From JBBQCW01 sp038319025 (GTDB taxonomy: Bacteria > Actinomycetota > Thermoleophilia > Solirubrobacterales > Solirubrobacteraceae), in NCBI GenBank assembly GCA_038319025.1, contig JBBQCW010000016.1:7259-71258 (forward strand): DNA of 64,000 nt, given 5' to 3'. The notes under the pieces were generated by a model. The model had not been told where the DNA came from, ran no database searches, and saw nothing but the letters and a program-made list of their open reading frames with translations. Of the stretch, positions 25,960 through 34,107 are shown in pieces. The first letter of the stretch is position 1; every line of letters starts with the position of its first letter. Both the position numbers and the translations under genes were made by a program.

Positions 25960-25969
25960 ATTCACGCAC

Positions 25970-26284
25970 ATGGATGACACAACCGAAACGCATGAGGAAC
26001 GGCGGAAGCGAACGCGCTTGCTGGAGCGCCTCAGCCTCATGGTCACCACCGGCCGGATCAGCGAGCAGGAGGCCCGGCGGCTGCGTGCGGCCAGCGGACC
26101 CGGGGAATTCGAGAGCGCGCTGCGCGACGTCAGAGTGAGGCACGCCGGGCCAAAGCTGCGCGAGGCCGTCGCCGAAGGTCGGCTGACTCAGGCGGAGGCG
26201 GACGCGCTCATTGAGCGTTTGCGCGTTGGCGAACATACGCGAGCGCTTCGGGATCACGTCCGCGGGCTCCGGCCCGGGGGGTGA
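25970..26284 (+). CDS. Small charged helical protein
   Basis: The protein has 104 residues from ATG 25970 with no signal peptide. It is built of two similar helical pieces: RLSLMVTTGRISEQEARRLRAAS and KLREAVAEGRLTQAEADALIERL. Both follow the pattern hydrophobic-x-x-G-R-(I/L)-(S/T)-x-x-E-A, as in SHOCT-like oligomerisation motifs. It is divergent from the TetR regulator and may be its target. 26285-26445 holds no gene I can see. Confidence 0.65.
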   Translation: MDDTTETHEERRKRTRLLERLSLMVTTGRISEQEARRLRAASGPGEFESALRDVRVRHAGPKLREAVAEGRLTQAEADALIERLRVGEHTRALRDHVRGLRPGG

Positions 26285-26445
26285 CGGTGCCGGCGCCTCC
26301 CAGGGGGAGCTGAAGACCGGCGGCCGGGGCGGTCTCAACGCCGCCGACGGGTGGGGTCGTAAGGCGGGAGGGAAGCGACTGTGACAGCGCGCCTGTTCGC
26401 CTGCCCGATGCCCGGCCGAGGCCGACCTGCTCGCGAGCTAGGCGG

Positions 26446-27174
26446 TCAGGTCTGCTGCGCGCCGCTCGCACGCAGCCACTCGATCATCGTCTCCCTGCGC
26501 GTGTCGACCGAAGCGGCGATCTCGAGCGGTGACTGCTCAGTGTGGCTCGGGATCGAGCGGACGTTCGCTCCGGCGGCCAGGAGGCGTTCGGCGGCCCGGC
26601 GTTGGCCGCCGTGGCAGGTCTGCCAGAACGCATCGTTGATCTGCTCGGCCGTTGGCTGCGGGCTCGCCGCGAGCAGCTCATCGATGCGCTCGAGCATTCC
26701 CAGCGCTGCCGCGCGCCATAGGTCGGGCACACACGCGCCGCGAGCGACGAGCAATCGCGCGACGTGCCAACAGCCGTAGCCGACGGCGTTGCCCAAAGGC
26801 GTGTCGGCGATCGAGCCGCCCGTCGCCTCCAGATCGGCGCCGCCATCGATCAAAACCACGGCGACATCGACGTCATCGCTGCTGGCCGCCCAGTGCAGCG
26901 GCGTCTCGGCGACCGTCCCACCGGGGCTGGCCGCATCCGGATCGGCTCCCGCGTCCAACAAGAGTCGAGCGACTGCGGGGCCGTTGGGGAAATATCCCGG
27001 CCAGTCGGTGAGGACATGCAACAGTGAACGGCCGCCGCCCTTGCGATCGAGGATCCACGACGTAGCGAGACCCCGATCGCCCTCGAGCAGGTCGGCCAGT
27101 GCAGCGAGGTCCCCTCCACGAATCGCCTGGACCACCGCCACTGCGGCAGCATCGTCGGCTTGAAGAGTGCTCAT
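26446..27174 (-). CDS. Ankyrin-repeat protein
   Basis: The protein has 242 residues from ATG 27174. Ankyrin units are visible as GPAVARLLLDAGADPDAASPG, ETPLHWAASSDDVDVAVVLI, GGADLEATGG-DTPLGNAVG, VARLLVARGA and AAERLLAAGANV-SPLEIAA. The start overlaps by 4 bp (ATGA) the stop of a frameshifted methyltransferase gene upstream, so it was once translated together with that gene. Function is protein binding; the partner is unknown. Confidence 0.85.
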   Translation of the reverse strand: MSTLQADDAAAVAVVQAIRGGDLAALADLLEGDRGLATSWILDRKGGGRSLLHVLTDWPGYFPNGPAVARLLLDAGADPDAASPGGTVAETPLHWAASSDDVDVAVVLIDGGADLEATGGSIADTPLGNAVGYGCWHVARLLVARGACVPDLWRAAALGMLERIDELLAASPQPTAEQINDAFWQTCHGGQRRAAERLLAAGANVRSIPSHTEQSPLEIAASVDTRRETMIEWLRASGAQQT

Positions 27175-27760
27175 CTTGACTTCGACGGTACACACTCAGC
27201 AAGATCATCCGAGCATGTCGGGCAGTGATGTCTGACACAGGGGGCCGCTGCCTCGTCGCTCGATGCCGTGCCCGAGCCGCCGACAAGGTAGTCAACGCCA
27301 GGCGCGAACGGCCAGCGCCAGAACCGTTTGTCCAGGACGGATGCGCCGAGCTCGAGGGCAGCACGGCGCGGGTCGCATCCGTACGGGCTGTTCGCCGTCG
27401 CAATCTGGACGAAGGCATCGTCCACGTCGTGCCCTGCCGCGGCGATGACCTCGTCGATGCCGATCGGTTGCTGGTGGTCACGTCCTCGACCACGCAATTG
27501 ACACGCCGACGTCCGGCCACCAGGCGGCCACGCGCGCGACGCATCGCCACGGGGTCCACGTCGATGAGATCCACCTTGCCCGCTCGCCGCGCGAGTCGCT
27601 GCAGCGGGATGTCGTGGCCGTTGCCCGCGCCGACCACAGCCACAGTGGTTCCAAGTGAGATGTGTGGCTCGACGAAGCGCCACGTGGCTGAGCGTGAGGC
27701 TCGCCAGCAGCAGTCTTGAGGCCGTCGCCCACGCGTTACGGCGACGGTTTGCGTCCGTTG
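27171..27760 (-). pseudogene. Frameshifted SAM-methyltransferase-like gene
   Basis: One reverse frame encodes WRFVEPHISLGTTVAVV, then GAGNGHDIPLQRLARRAG and KVDLIDVDPVAMRRAR, a class-I methyltransferase motif I/II region, up to VNCVVEDVT near 27485. From there the high-GC3 coding signal continues in another frame with IGIDEVIAAAGHDVDDAF, VQIATANSPYGCDPRRA and ALELGASVLDKRF, ending at TGA 27171. The stop overlaps the ankyrin start as ATGA. No convincing start codon is seen in the first frame. I read this as a single-gene remnant broken by at least one frameshift (or a sequencing error). Confidence 0.6.
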
Positions 27761-27772
27761 CGCGATTGGAGA

Positions 27773-28513
27773 TCAAGAACCGTCAGCGGCCGCAATGGCA
27801 GCGTCTTCGTCCAGAGTGGCGGCCCTGACGGTCGCCCAGGACTGCCAGGTGATCCGCAGGATCACCAGCGTGATCGTGAGGCCGATCAGAGCATCGGCGA
27901 CCTGCAAGCCGACCGCAACGCTGATCGCGCTGGCGACAACGGCGAGGCTCACGAAGCCGTCCACGCGGGCATGGTTCCCATCGGCCACTAGCGCCGCACT
28001 GTCCAGGCGACGGCCTGCCCCAAGACGGACCTGCGCGGCGATCTCGTTGCCGGCGAAGCCGACAAGGCCGGCGATGGCGAGCGCGACCAGGTGATCGATC
28101 TGCTGAGGATGGATCAGTCGATCGACGGATTCGATGGCCGCCACCAGCGCGCTGACAAAGATCGTGGCGACGACGAAGTATCCGGCCCACTGCTCGGCGC
28201 GTCGCGAACGCATCAGGAAAGCGATGCCCAGAGGGATCGCCGTCAGGGCGTCTCCGAAGTTGTGGATGAGATCAGCGAGCAGCGCCACGCTTCCGGTGGA
28301 CACGAAGACCGCCACCTGGATGAGCGAGGTGAGCAGCAGCACCCCAAGGCTGATCAGCACCGCTCGCAGCCCCGCGCGCGAGCGCGTGATCGAGCGGTCG
28401 ATCAGACTGTGGCTGTGTCCATGCCCGGCATGGGAGTGACCGTGAGCCGCGGCGTGGGAGTGCGCAGAAGCCGCCTCCGGATCGCGGGGCGCCGGCTCAG
28501 TCGCGGCGCTCAC
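27773..28513 (-). CDS. Cation diffusion facilitator (zinc-type) without C-terminal domain
   Basis: The protein has 246 residues. The N-terminus is His-rich (HSHAAAHGHSHAGHGHSHS), then six membrane helices. The metal sites are the classical HxxxD pair: LLADLIHNFGDAL in helix 2 and GNHARVDGFVSL in helix 5. The cytosolic domain of about 80 residues found in YiiP is absent. It exports Zn(II) or related ions by proton exchange. The start overlaps the stop of the SmtB-like regulator (ATGA), so one operon under zinc control is expected. Confidence 0.9.
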   Translation of the reverse strand: MSAATEPAPRDPEAASAHSHAAAHGHSHAGHGHSHSLIDRSITRSRAGLRAVLISLGVLLLTSLIQVAVFVSTGSVALLADLIHNFGDALTAIPLGIAFLMRSRRAEQWAGYFVVATIFVSALVAAIESVDRLIHPQQIDHLVALAIAGLVGFAGNEIAAQVRLGAGRRLDSAALVADGNHARVDGFVSLAVVASAISVAVGLQVADALIGLTITLVILRITWQSWATVRAATLDEDAAIAAADGS

Positions 28514-28881
28514 GCGACCTCCGCGGCAATATCAATGCCGCGCGCCGCGTGGCGAGCAAGATGCAAATGCTCGACGTGGGAGATCGCCTCGTCCAGCAGC
28601 AGACCGACGTGCTCATCGTGCAGGTCGTAGACCACCCGGCGCCCGTCCCGGAGGCCGACGACGAGGCCGAGATGTCGCAGGACTCGCAACTGGTGGGAAA
28701 CCGCCGAAGCCTCCATGCCCACGTGGGCGGCCAGATCGGACACGGAGCACGGACCGGCACGCAGCCGGCCGAGAATTTGTACCCGGCTGCCCGTCGCCAG
28801 CGCCTGCATCGTCTGGGCGATGGCGGACGCAGCCTCGCGATCCAGTTCATCAGCGCCGAGGGTGTTGTGACCGTGTGACAT
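28510..28881 (-). CDS. ArsR-family zinc sensor, SmtB/CzrA-like
   Basis: ATG 28881 gives 123 residues. The winged helix is MEASAVSHQLRVLRHLGLV. The last helix has DEHVGLLLDEAISHVEH, that is D-x-H-x10-H-x2-H-type spacing of the alpha5 site that binds Zn(II) in SmtB/CzrA/ZiaR. This differs from the Cys-type sensor at 22.2 kb. The gene overlaps the CDF exporter and has a palindrome in its own promoter, consistent with autorepression. Confidence 0.9.
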   Translation of the reverse strand: MSHGHNTLGADELDREAASAIAQTMQALATGSRVQILGRLRAGPCSVSDLAAHVGMEASAVSHQLRVLRHLGLVVGLRDGRRVVYDLHDEHVGLLLDEAISHVEHLHLARHAARGIDIAAEVA

Positions 28882-28893
28882 CGCCCAGATGAT

Positions 28894-28907
28894 ACATGAG
28901 CGTATGT
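28894..28907. promoter_or_regulatory. Palindrome in the zinc-sensor promoter (candidate operator)
   Basis: ACAT-N6-ATGT lies 13 bases upstream of the regulator start, within GATACATGAGCGTATGTTCA. SmtB-type operators are imperfect 12-2-12 repeats of the ATGAACA type, and this stretch resembles one. Confidence 0.5.
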
Positions 28908-28915
28908 TCAGGTAT

Positions 28916-30049
28916 TCAGATGACTCTGGCCACAGCACGGTGGTGTTCGTGCGCGGCCTGCCCGCCCGGACTGCGCAGGAGCATGAGCGTGGCGAAGATG
29001 ACGACTCCGAGCGCATTCAGGGCGGCCTTGTAATCGAGCTGTACGGAGCCGAAGATGTCCTTGGTGGTTGGCCTGGTCGTGGGGATCAGTCCCGCGGCGC
29101 CGAACAGCACGTTGACCACGAGCGCGGCTAGGACCATGGTCACGAACATGAGGGCCGTGATCCTCCAGGCAAAGGTCCAGCCGTAGAACTTGCGGTAGGC
29201 GAGGATGATGGGCAGGACGATCAGGTCGGCGAAGATGAACGCCATCACGCCGGCGAAGCTGATGCCGCCCGACCACAGCACCGCGGCGAGCGGGACGTTG
29301 CCGACCGAGCAAACGAAGCTGGCGACGGCGATGAGCGGGCCGATGAACGCCCCCCAAACGACCTGGACGCCTTTGGGGGCGCCGGTGAGGAACAGCGCGT
29401 TGAAGAAGCTGTCACCGAGGAGGGCGATGAACCCGGCGAGCAGGAAGCCGGCGGTGATCTCCTTCCACAGCATCTTCCAGTCGCTGCGGAAGTTCGCGGC
29501 CACGTCCGCCCACGGGGCACGGGTGAGCAGGCGCTCGCGCCAGGTGTGCGAGCCCGCCGACATCTCGTGCTGGTGACCTTCCTGCGCCTCGAGCGCGTGC
29601 GTCCGGGCATCCTCCTCGACACGCTCGCTCACGAACAGCCGGAGCAGCAGCCACATGAGCGCGATCAGGATGATGCCGCCGACGAACTCGGCGATGGCGA
29701 ACTGCCATCCGATCAGCACCCAAAGCACGAGTCCCAGCTCCCACACCAAGTTGGTAGACGCGAACTGGAAGGCGAGCATGGTCGCCGCGGAGGCGCCTTT
29801 CTGGAACAGGGTCTTGGCGATGGCGATCGCCGCGTAAGAGCACGACGACGATGCGGCGCCCAGGCCCGTGGCCTTGGCCATCGGGACCAGGCCCGTGCCG
29901 GAGAGCGCGTTCTCGATGCTCGCGCGCGGAACCCAGGCCTGCACCACCGCGGAGATGAAGAAGCCCAGGACCAGGGCCCACCACACCTGCCACGCCATCA
30001 GCACGGCATTCTGCAGCCCGTCGCCGATTGTTGTGATCACTTGCCCCAT
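28916..30049 (-). CDS. Permease of the DUF318/YraQ (ArsP-like) family
   Basis: The protein has 377 residues and eight or more hydrophobic segments in two inverted halves. Each half has a signature helix with Cys: GAASSSCSYAAIAI and ASFVCSVGNVPLAAVLW. A central cytoplasmic His-containing loop (EGHQHEMSAGSHTW) lies between. Relatives export arsenicals, copper or zinc. It sits between the zinc sensor and the copper genes on the same strand as both, so it could belong to either regulon. The 20-bp gap to the upstream SHOCT gene favours the copper side. Confidence 0.85.
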   Translation of the reverse strand: MGQVITTIGDGLQNAVLMAWQVWWALVLGFFISAVVQAWVPRASIENALSGTGLVPMAKATGLGAASSSCSYAAIAIAKTLFQKGASAATMLAFQFASTNLVWELGLVLWVLIGWQFAIAEFVGGIILIALMWLLLRLFVSERVEEDARTHALEAQEGHQHEMSAGSHTWRERLLTRAPWADVAANFRSDWKMLWKEITAGFLLAGFIALLGDSFFNALFLTGAPKGVQVVWGAFIGPLIAVASFVCSVGNVPLAAVLWSGGISFAGVMAFIFADLIVLPIILAYRKFYGWTFAWRITALMFVTMVLAALVVNVLFGAAGLIPTTRPTTKDIFGSVQLDYKAALNALGVVIFATLMLLRSPGGQAAHEHHRAVARVI

Positions 30050-30068
30050 ATCGCACGCCGGCCGGGTC

Positions 30069-30353
30069 TCAGGGCTTGCTCAGGATGGCGGTACGCTCGT
30101 GGTACTCGTCCGGGGTGACATCCCCCTCGGCCAGGCGCCGATCGAGGATCTGCCTCGGCGTCTCCACCGTGACGGGTACGGACGCGTGCCCTACCGCGGG
30201 CGCGTGGTGGCTGGAGCGCACGAGCCACACCACGAGCGCGACGATTGCTACGGCCGCCAGGATCATGAACGCCGCCATGCCCCATCCCCAGCCGCCATCC
30301 ATGTGGTTGCCGTAGTCCGTGCGGTACTGGGCGAGCAGGTTCAATGAGTTCAT
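30069..30353 (-). CDS. Small membrane protein with SHOCT domain
   Basis: The protein has 94 residues from ATG 30353. One transmembrane helix (AAFMILAAVAIVALVVWLV) is followed by an SHOCT module, RQILDRRLAEGDVTPDEYHERTAIL. SHOCT modules promote oligomerisation. Such proteins are common beside copper and heavy-metal exporters in actinobacteria. It is 20 bp upstream of the permease gene. Confidence 0.82.
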   Translation of the reverse strand: MNSLNLLAQYRTDYGNHMDGGWGWGMAAFMILAAVAIVALVVWLVRSSHHAPAVGHASVPVTVETPRQILDRRLAEGDVTPDEYHERTAILSKP

Positions 30354-30493
30354 CGGTACTCCGTTCGCGGTGGGGGCTGCCCCTGATTGTTTCAGCGGGC
30401 TCACGGCGCGGGCAGCGGGTTTCTCCGCAATCCGCTGGGTAGTTATCGTCGAGTTTCAGAACCGACTTCGGGCGGCTCATCGAACGGGCGCGC

Positions 30494-30871
30494 CTACTCA
30501 ACTACCACCGAGCCACGCAGCATTCCCATGCCGCAAGTGAACTCGTATGTTCCGACCTCATCGGGGACGAACTCGACCGGGACCAGTTCGCCTTCGGGCA
30601 ACTGCGCTCGGCGCGCAAAGTCGGCGAAGATGACCTCCTCCGAGCAGGCGGCCGTCTCCTGTCGCAGGAAGGTGAGGCGCACCGGCCGGCCGCGCTCGAC
30701 GACGATCACATCGGGGCTGTAGGCACCCTTGACGACGATCGTCGCCTCTTGCACGCCGGACGGCGTGACGGCGGCGTGCACACCCCCGTCACGCGGGCCC
30801 CAGAAGAACCAGGCGACGCCGACGATGGCGGCGATGCCGACGACGGTTACGAGAATCTCATCGACGCTCAT
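30494..30871 (-). CDS. Membrane-anchored cupredoxin-like protein
   Basis: The protein has 125 residues. An N-terminal membrane helix (LVTVVGIAAIVGVAWFF) is followed by a cupredoxin fold, GAYSPDVIVVERGRPVRLTFLR, CSEEVIFADF and a C-terminal FTCGMGMLRGSVVVE. The Cys and Met of the last loop are in the position of copper ligands; the usual His between them is not seen, so the site may be reduced-copper type. It follows copA by 4 bp and is clearly part of the copper operon. Confidence 0.85.
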   Translation of the reverse strand: MSVDEILVTVVGIAAIVGVAWFFWGPRDGGVHAAVTPSGVQEATIVVKGAYSPDVIVVERGRPVRLTFLRQETAACSEEVIFADFARRAQLPEGELVPVEFVPDEVGTYEFTCGMGMLRGSVVVE

Positions 30872-30875
30872 CTTT

Positions 30876-33191
30876 TCAGGACTCCTTCGGCTGCCAGGTT
30901 CGCAGCCGGTTGGCGTTACTGACCACGGTCAGCGAACTGAAGGCCATCGCCACCGAGGCGATGAGGGGTGACAGCAGTTGATCCGTCAAGGGGTAGAAGA
31001 CGCCGGCGGCCAGCGGAATGCCCGCTCCGTTGTAGATGAACGCCCCGACCAGGTTCTGCTTGATGTTGCGGATCGTTCCCCGCGAGATCTCGACGGCGGT
31101 CGCGACGCTGTCCAGGCTGCCGCCGACCAGCGTCACGTCGGAGGCCTCGATCGCCACATCGGTCCCGGTACCGATCGCGAACCCGACCTCGGCCTGCGTC
31201 AAAGCGGGCGCGTCGTTGATGCCGTCGCCGACCATGCCGACGTGACGGCCTTCGAGCTGGAGCTTCTGTACCTCGTGGGCCTTGTCGGCCGGGAGAACCT
31301 CGGCGAGCACGCGGTCCACGCCGACCTGGCGGGCGATCGCCTCCGCGGTCGCCCGATTGTCGCCGGTGATCATCGCCACCTCGAGCCCCAGTGCGCGCAT
31401 GCGCGCGATCGCGGCGACCGAGTCGGGCTTGATCGTGTCGGCGACGGCGATCAGGCCCACGAGCGCACCGTCAAGCGCAAGGTACATGGGCGTCTTGCCG
31501 TCGATGGCCAGCGCGGCGGCTGCGTCCTCCATGACGTCGACTTCGACGTCATGGTCGGTCATGAGCTTGCGGTTGCCCAGCAGCACGCTGCGCTCATCGA
31601 CCGTAGCGGACACGCCGTGGCCGGGTATTGCGTTGAAATGCTCGGGCCGGGACAGTTCCAGCCCGCGATCAGCGGCGCCGTCGACGATCGCTCGGGCGAG
31701 CGGGTGCTCAGAGTCGCGCTCGATCGCTGCGGCGAACCGCAGCACCTCGGATTCGGCGGCGCCCGGCGCGGGGATCACGTCGGTAAGCACCGGCTTACCG
31801 TGCGTGATGGTGCCGGTCTTGTCGAGCACGATCGTGTCCAGCCGGCGGGCCGCTTGGAGCGCGTCGCCGCCGCGGAAGAGGATCCCGTGCTCAGCGCCCT
31901 TGCCCATCCCGACCGTCAGCGAGGTGGGGGTGGCGAGGCCGAGCGCACACGGGCACGCGATGATCAACACCGTCACGGCGACGATCACCGCGTACGCGAG
32001 CGCCGGAGTCGGACCGAAGTCGTACCAGACTACGAACGCGGCGATGGCGATCATGATCACCGCCGGAACGAACCGGCCGGCCACCTGATCGACCAGCCGT
32101 TGGATCGGCAGTTTCGTCGCCTGCGCGTCGCCCACCATCCGCACGATGCTCGCCAGCGCGGTGTCGTTGCCGACCTTCGTCGCGCGGAAACGGAACGCGC
32201 CCGTCCGGTTGATGGTCGCGCCGATGACCTCGTCGCTCGGGGCCTTGTCGACCGGCAACGACTCGCCGGTGACCATCGATTCGTCCAGGCTGGACTCGCC
32301 GGAGACGATCATGCCGTCGACCGGCACCTTCTCCCCGGGACGGACAGCCACGACGTCACCGACCACCACCGCTTCGATCGGGACGTCGACTTCGACACCG
32401 TCCCGGATCACGCGTGCGGTCTTGGCCTGCAGGCCCACCAGTTTGCGGATCGCCTGCGAGGAACGGCCCTTGGCCTTGATCTCGAGTGCCATGCCCAGAA
32501 TGACGAGCGCGGTGACCACCGCGACCACGTCGAAATAGATCTCGGCGTACTGGCTTGCCGGAAAGAGGCCCGGGTCGATCACCGCGACCAGCGAGTACAG
32601 ATAAGCCGCAGTGATCCCCGTCGCAATCAGCGTGTACATGTTGGCGTCGCGGTGTCGCAGCGCCCGCCACGCCCCGGTGTAGAACTGCCTGGCACCCCAC
32701 AACAGCACCGGTAGCGTCAACACAGCCAAGCCGCGCCACACCCAGTAGAGGTCGGAGCTGCCCCGTTTCGCCCACGATGCGTCCCGCAGCACCGGGACCA
32801 TCCAGGCGTTGGACAGGAGCATCACCGGAACGGCCACGGCAGCCGAGAACCAGAATTTGCTCATCAGAGTCCGGTACTCGTGATGGCGGTCACGATCCTG
32901 GCGCGCCAAGTCGTCCTCGAGAGGCTGTTCGACCTTGGCGTGGGCGTGGTACCCCGCCCGCTCGACCGCTTGCTCGAGCTGGGAGACGTCGACCGCCGTC
33001 GGCGTGTAGCGCACGCGCGCCTCTTCGCCGATCAGGTTGACCGAAGCATCGACCACGCCGGGGACGCCGCTCAGTTCCCGCTCGACACGGGCGACGCAGC
33101 TCGCGCAGTGCATCCCTTCGATGTCGAGCTGCGCCGTCTCTACCACGGCCGTCACCGTCAGTGCCTCGGGGCTTGTCGCGGTACCACTCAT
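30876..33191 (-). CDS. copA: Copper-exporting P1B-type ATPase
   Basis: I chose ATG 33191 (771 residues); the frame stays open upstream but would run through the operator. The N-terminus has one heavy-metal domain (LDIEGMHCASCVARVERELS). The membrane CPC site is CPCALGLATP, the phosphorylation site DKTGTITHGKP, the HP motif SEHPLARAI and the hinge VGDGINDAPAL. This is the Cu(I)-exporter class. Upstream lies a CsoR-type palindrome shared with the divergent csoR. Confidence 0.95.
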   Translation of the reverse strand: MSGTATSPEALTVTAVVETAQLDIEGMHCASCVARVERELSGVPGVVDASVNLIGEEARVRYTPTAVDVSQLEQAVERAGYHAHAKVEQPLEDDLARQDRDRHHEYRTLMSKFWFSAAVAVPVMLLSNAWMVPVLRDASWAKRGSSDLYWVWRGLAVLTLPVLLWGARQFYTGAWRALRHRDANMYTLIATGITAAYLYSLVAVIDPGLFPASQYAEIYFDVVAVVTALVILGMALEIKAKGRSSQAIRKLVGLQAKTARVIRDGVEVDVPIEAVVVGDVVAVRPGEKVPVDGMIVSGESSLDESMVTGESLPVDKAPSDEVIGATINRTGAFRFRATKVGNDTALASIVRMVGDAQATKLPIQRLVDQVAGRFVPAVIMIAIAAFVVWYDFGPTPALAYAVIVAVTVLIIACPCALGLATPTSLTVGMGKGAEHGILFRGGDALQAARRLDTIVLDKTGTITHGKPVLTDVIPAPGAAESEVLRFAAAIERDSEHPLARAIVDGAADRGLELSRPEHFNAIPGHGVSATVDERSVLLGNRKLMTDHDVEVDVMEDAAAALAIDGKTPMYLALDGALVGLIAVADTIKPDSVAAIARMRALGLEVAMITGDNRATAEAIARQVGVDRVLAEVLPADKAHEVQKLQLEGRHVGMVGDGINDAPALTQAEVGFAIGTGTDVAIEASDVTLVGGSLDSVATAVEISRGTIRNIKQNLVGAFIYNGAGIPLAAGVFYPLTDQLLSPLIASVAMAFSSLTVVSNANRLRTWQPKES

Positions 33192-33240
33192 GACCGGTCC
33201 ATCCGTCGCTCGGATTCGAAGTTCACGACACCAGCATACC

Positions 33241-33258
33241 GTACCCCCTAGGGGTATT
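33241..33258. promoter_or_regulatory. CsoR operator
   Basis: GTACCCCCTAGGGGTATT is a G-tract/C-tract palindrome (TACCCC-CTA-GGGGTA core) of the form recognised by CsoR. It lies 50 bp upstream of copA and 106 bp upstream of csoR, between their divergent promoters. Confidence 0.85.
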
Positions 33259-33332
33259 TTACCGCAGACCGGATCCGTGATCGTCACGGTGGCTCGCGAG
33301 CGTAGCCGTGGCATCGTCCATCGCACGATCGA

Positions 33333-33348
33333 TACCGGTGGGGGGTAC
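33333..33348. promoter_or_regulatory. Second CsoR-like site over the csoR promoter
   Basis: TACCGGTGGGGGGTAC has the same TACC/G-tract/GGTA form, less symmetric. It directly precedes a TAGAAT -10 hexamer (33351-33356), placed to block csoR transcription. Confidence 0.6.
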
Positions 33349-33363
33349 GCTAGAATGCAGGGC

Positions 33364-33666
33364 ATGCCGTCGACGAGTACCGCGACCGAACGCGGGTACA
33401 GCGCCTCCAAAGAGCAGCTCATCAAGCGTCTGCACCGGATCGAAGGACAGGTCCGGGGTATCGAGCGCATGGTTGAGGACGACCGCTACTGCATCGACGT
33501 CCTCACGCAGATCTCCGCCATCCAGGCGGCACTGGACAAGGTCGCGCTCGGATTGCTTGATGACCACGCGCGCCACTGTGTCGCGCGTGGAGTTGCTGAT
33601 GGAGACGGCGAGGAGATGACCGCCGAGATGATGTCCGCCGTCGCACGACTCCTCCGCCGCGGCTGA
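33364..33666 (+). CDS. csoR: CsoR-family copper-sensing repressor
   Basis: I chose ATG 33364 (100 residues) because TAGAAT ends 8 bases before it, which would make a leaderless message; ATG 33355 lies inside that hexamer. The body KRLHRIEGQVRGIERMVEDDRYCIDVLTQ is the DUF156 signature. The Cu(I) ligands Cys-His-Cys are YCIDV and DDHARHC, with correct His-x3-Cys spacing. The apo-protein represses copA and its own gene; Cu(I) releases it. Confidence 0.93.
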   Translation: MPSTSTATERGYSASKEQLIKRLHRIEGQVRGIERMVEDDRYCIDVLTQISAIQAALDKVALGLLDDHARHCVARGVADGDGEEMTAEMMSAVARLLRRG

Positions 33667-33677
33667 TCGACGTTGTC

Positions 33678-34013
33678 GTGAGCGCTCTCGCCATCAGAAC
33701 CCGACTGCACCGTCACCGGCGCCGACTGGCTGTCGTAGCGGTGTTCTTCACGCTCGCCACGGTCGTCGCGGCCCACCATGCGCCGGGGATGGACATGGGC
33801 ATGGGCCATATGAGCGAGGCAGCGGTGGTCTGCCTGGCGATCGTCCCGCTTCTCGTGCTCGGCTCGATGGCGCGACGGGGCGGCTCGTGGCCATTGGCCG
33901 GGCCGCTGAGCCTCGGCGTTCTTCCCCTTCCGGCATGGCGGGCGCCGGCCGTTGCCGTGCTGGCACAAGCGCGCGCCGGTCCGCCCGATCGTTTCCTTCC
34001 GCTTCGGCTCTGA
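33678..34013 (+). CDS. Small Met/His-rich membrane protein of the copper region
   Basis: The protein has 111 residues from GTG 33678, 12 bp after csoR. The N-terminus is basic (RTRLHRHRRR). The first membrane helix leads to HHAPGMDMGMGHMSEAA, a His/Met cluster like those that bind Cu(I). A second helix follows (VCLAIVPLLVLGSMA). Probably a copper-binding membrane protein co-expressed with csoR. No named family. Confidence 0.68.
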   Translation: MSALAIRTRLHRHRRRLAVVAVFFTLATVVAAHHAPGMDMGMGHMSEAAVVCLAIVPLLVLGSMARRGGSWPLAGPLSLGVLPLPAWRAPAVAVLAQARAGPPDRFLPLRL

Positions 34014-34107
34014 GTTCGTCAGCGCGCGCATCGGCGCGCTTAACCGCCCGGTCGCTCGCTCGCTGCGCGCGGTCCCGTTGACGAACCCCAAAACGAGAAG
34101 GAATCAC

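Noticed and set aside
33192..33470. Longer N-terminus for CopA
   Set aside because: It would be translated through the CsoR operator and lacks any domain; ATG 33191 starts a normal heavy-metal domain protein.
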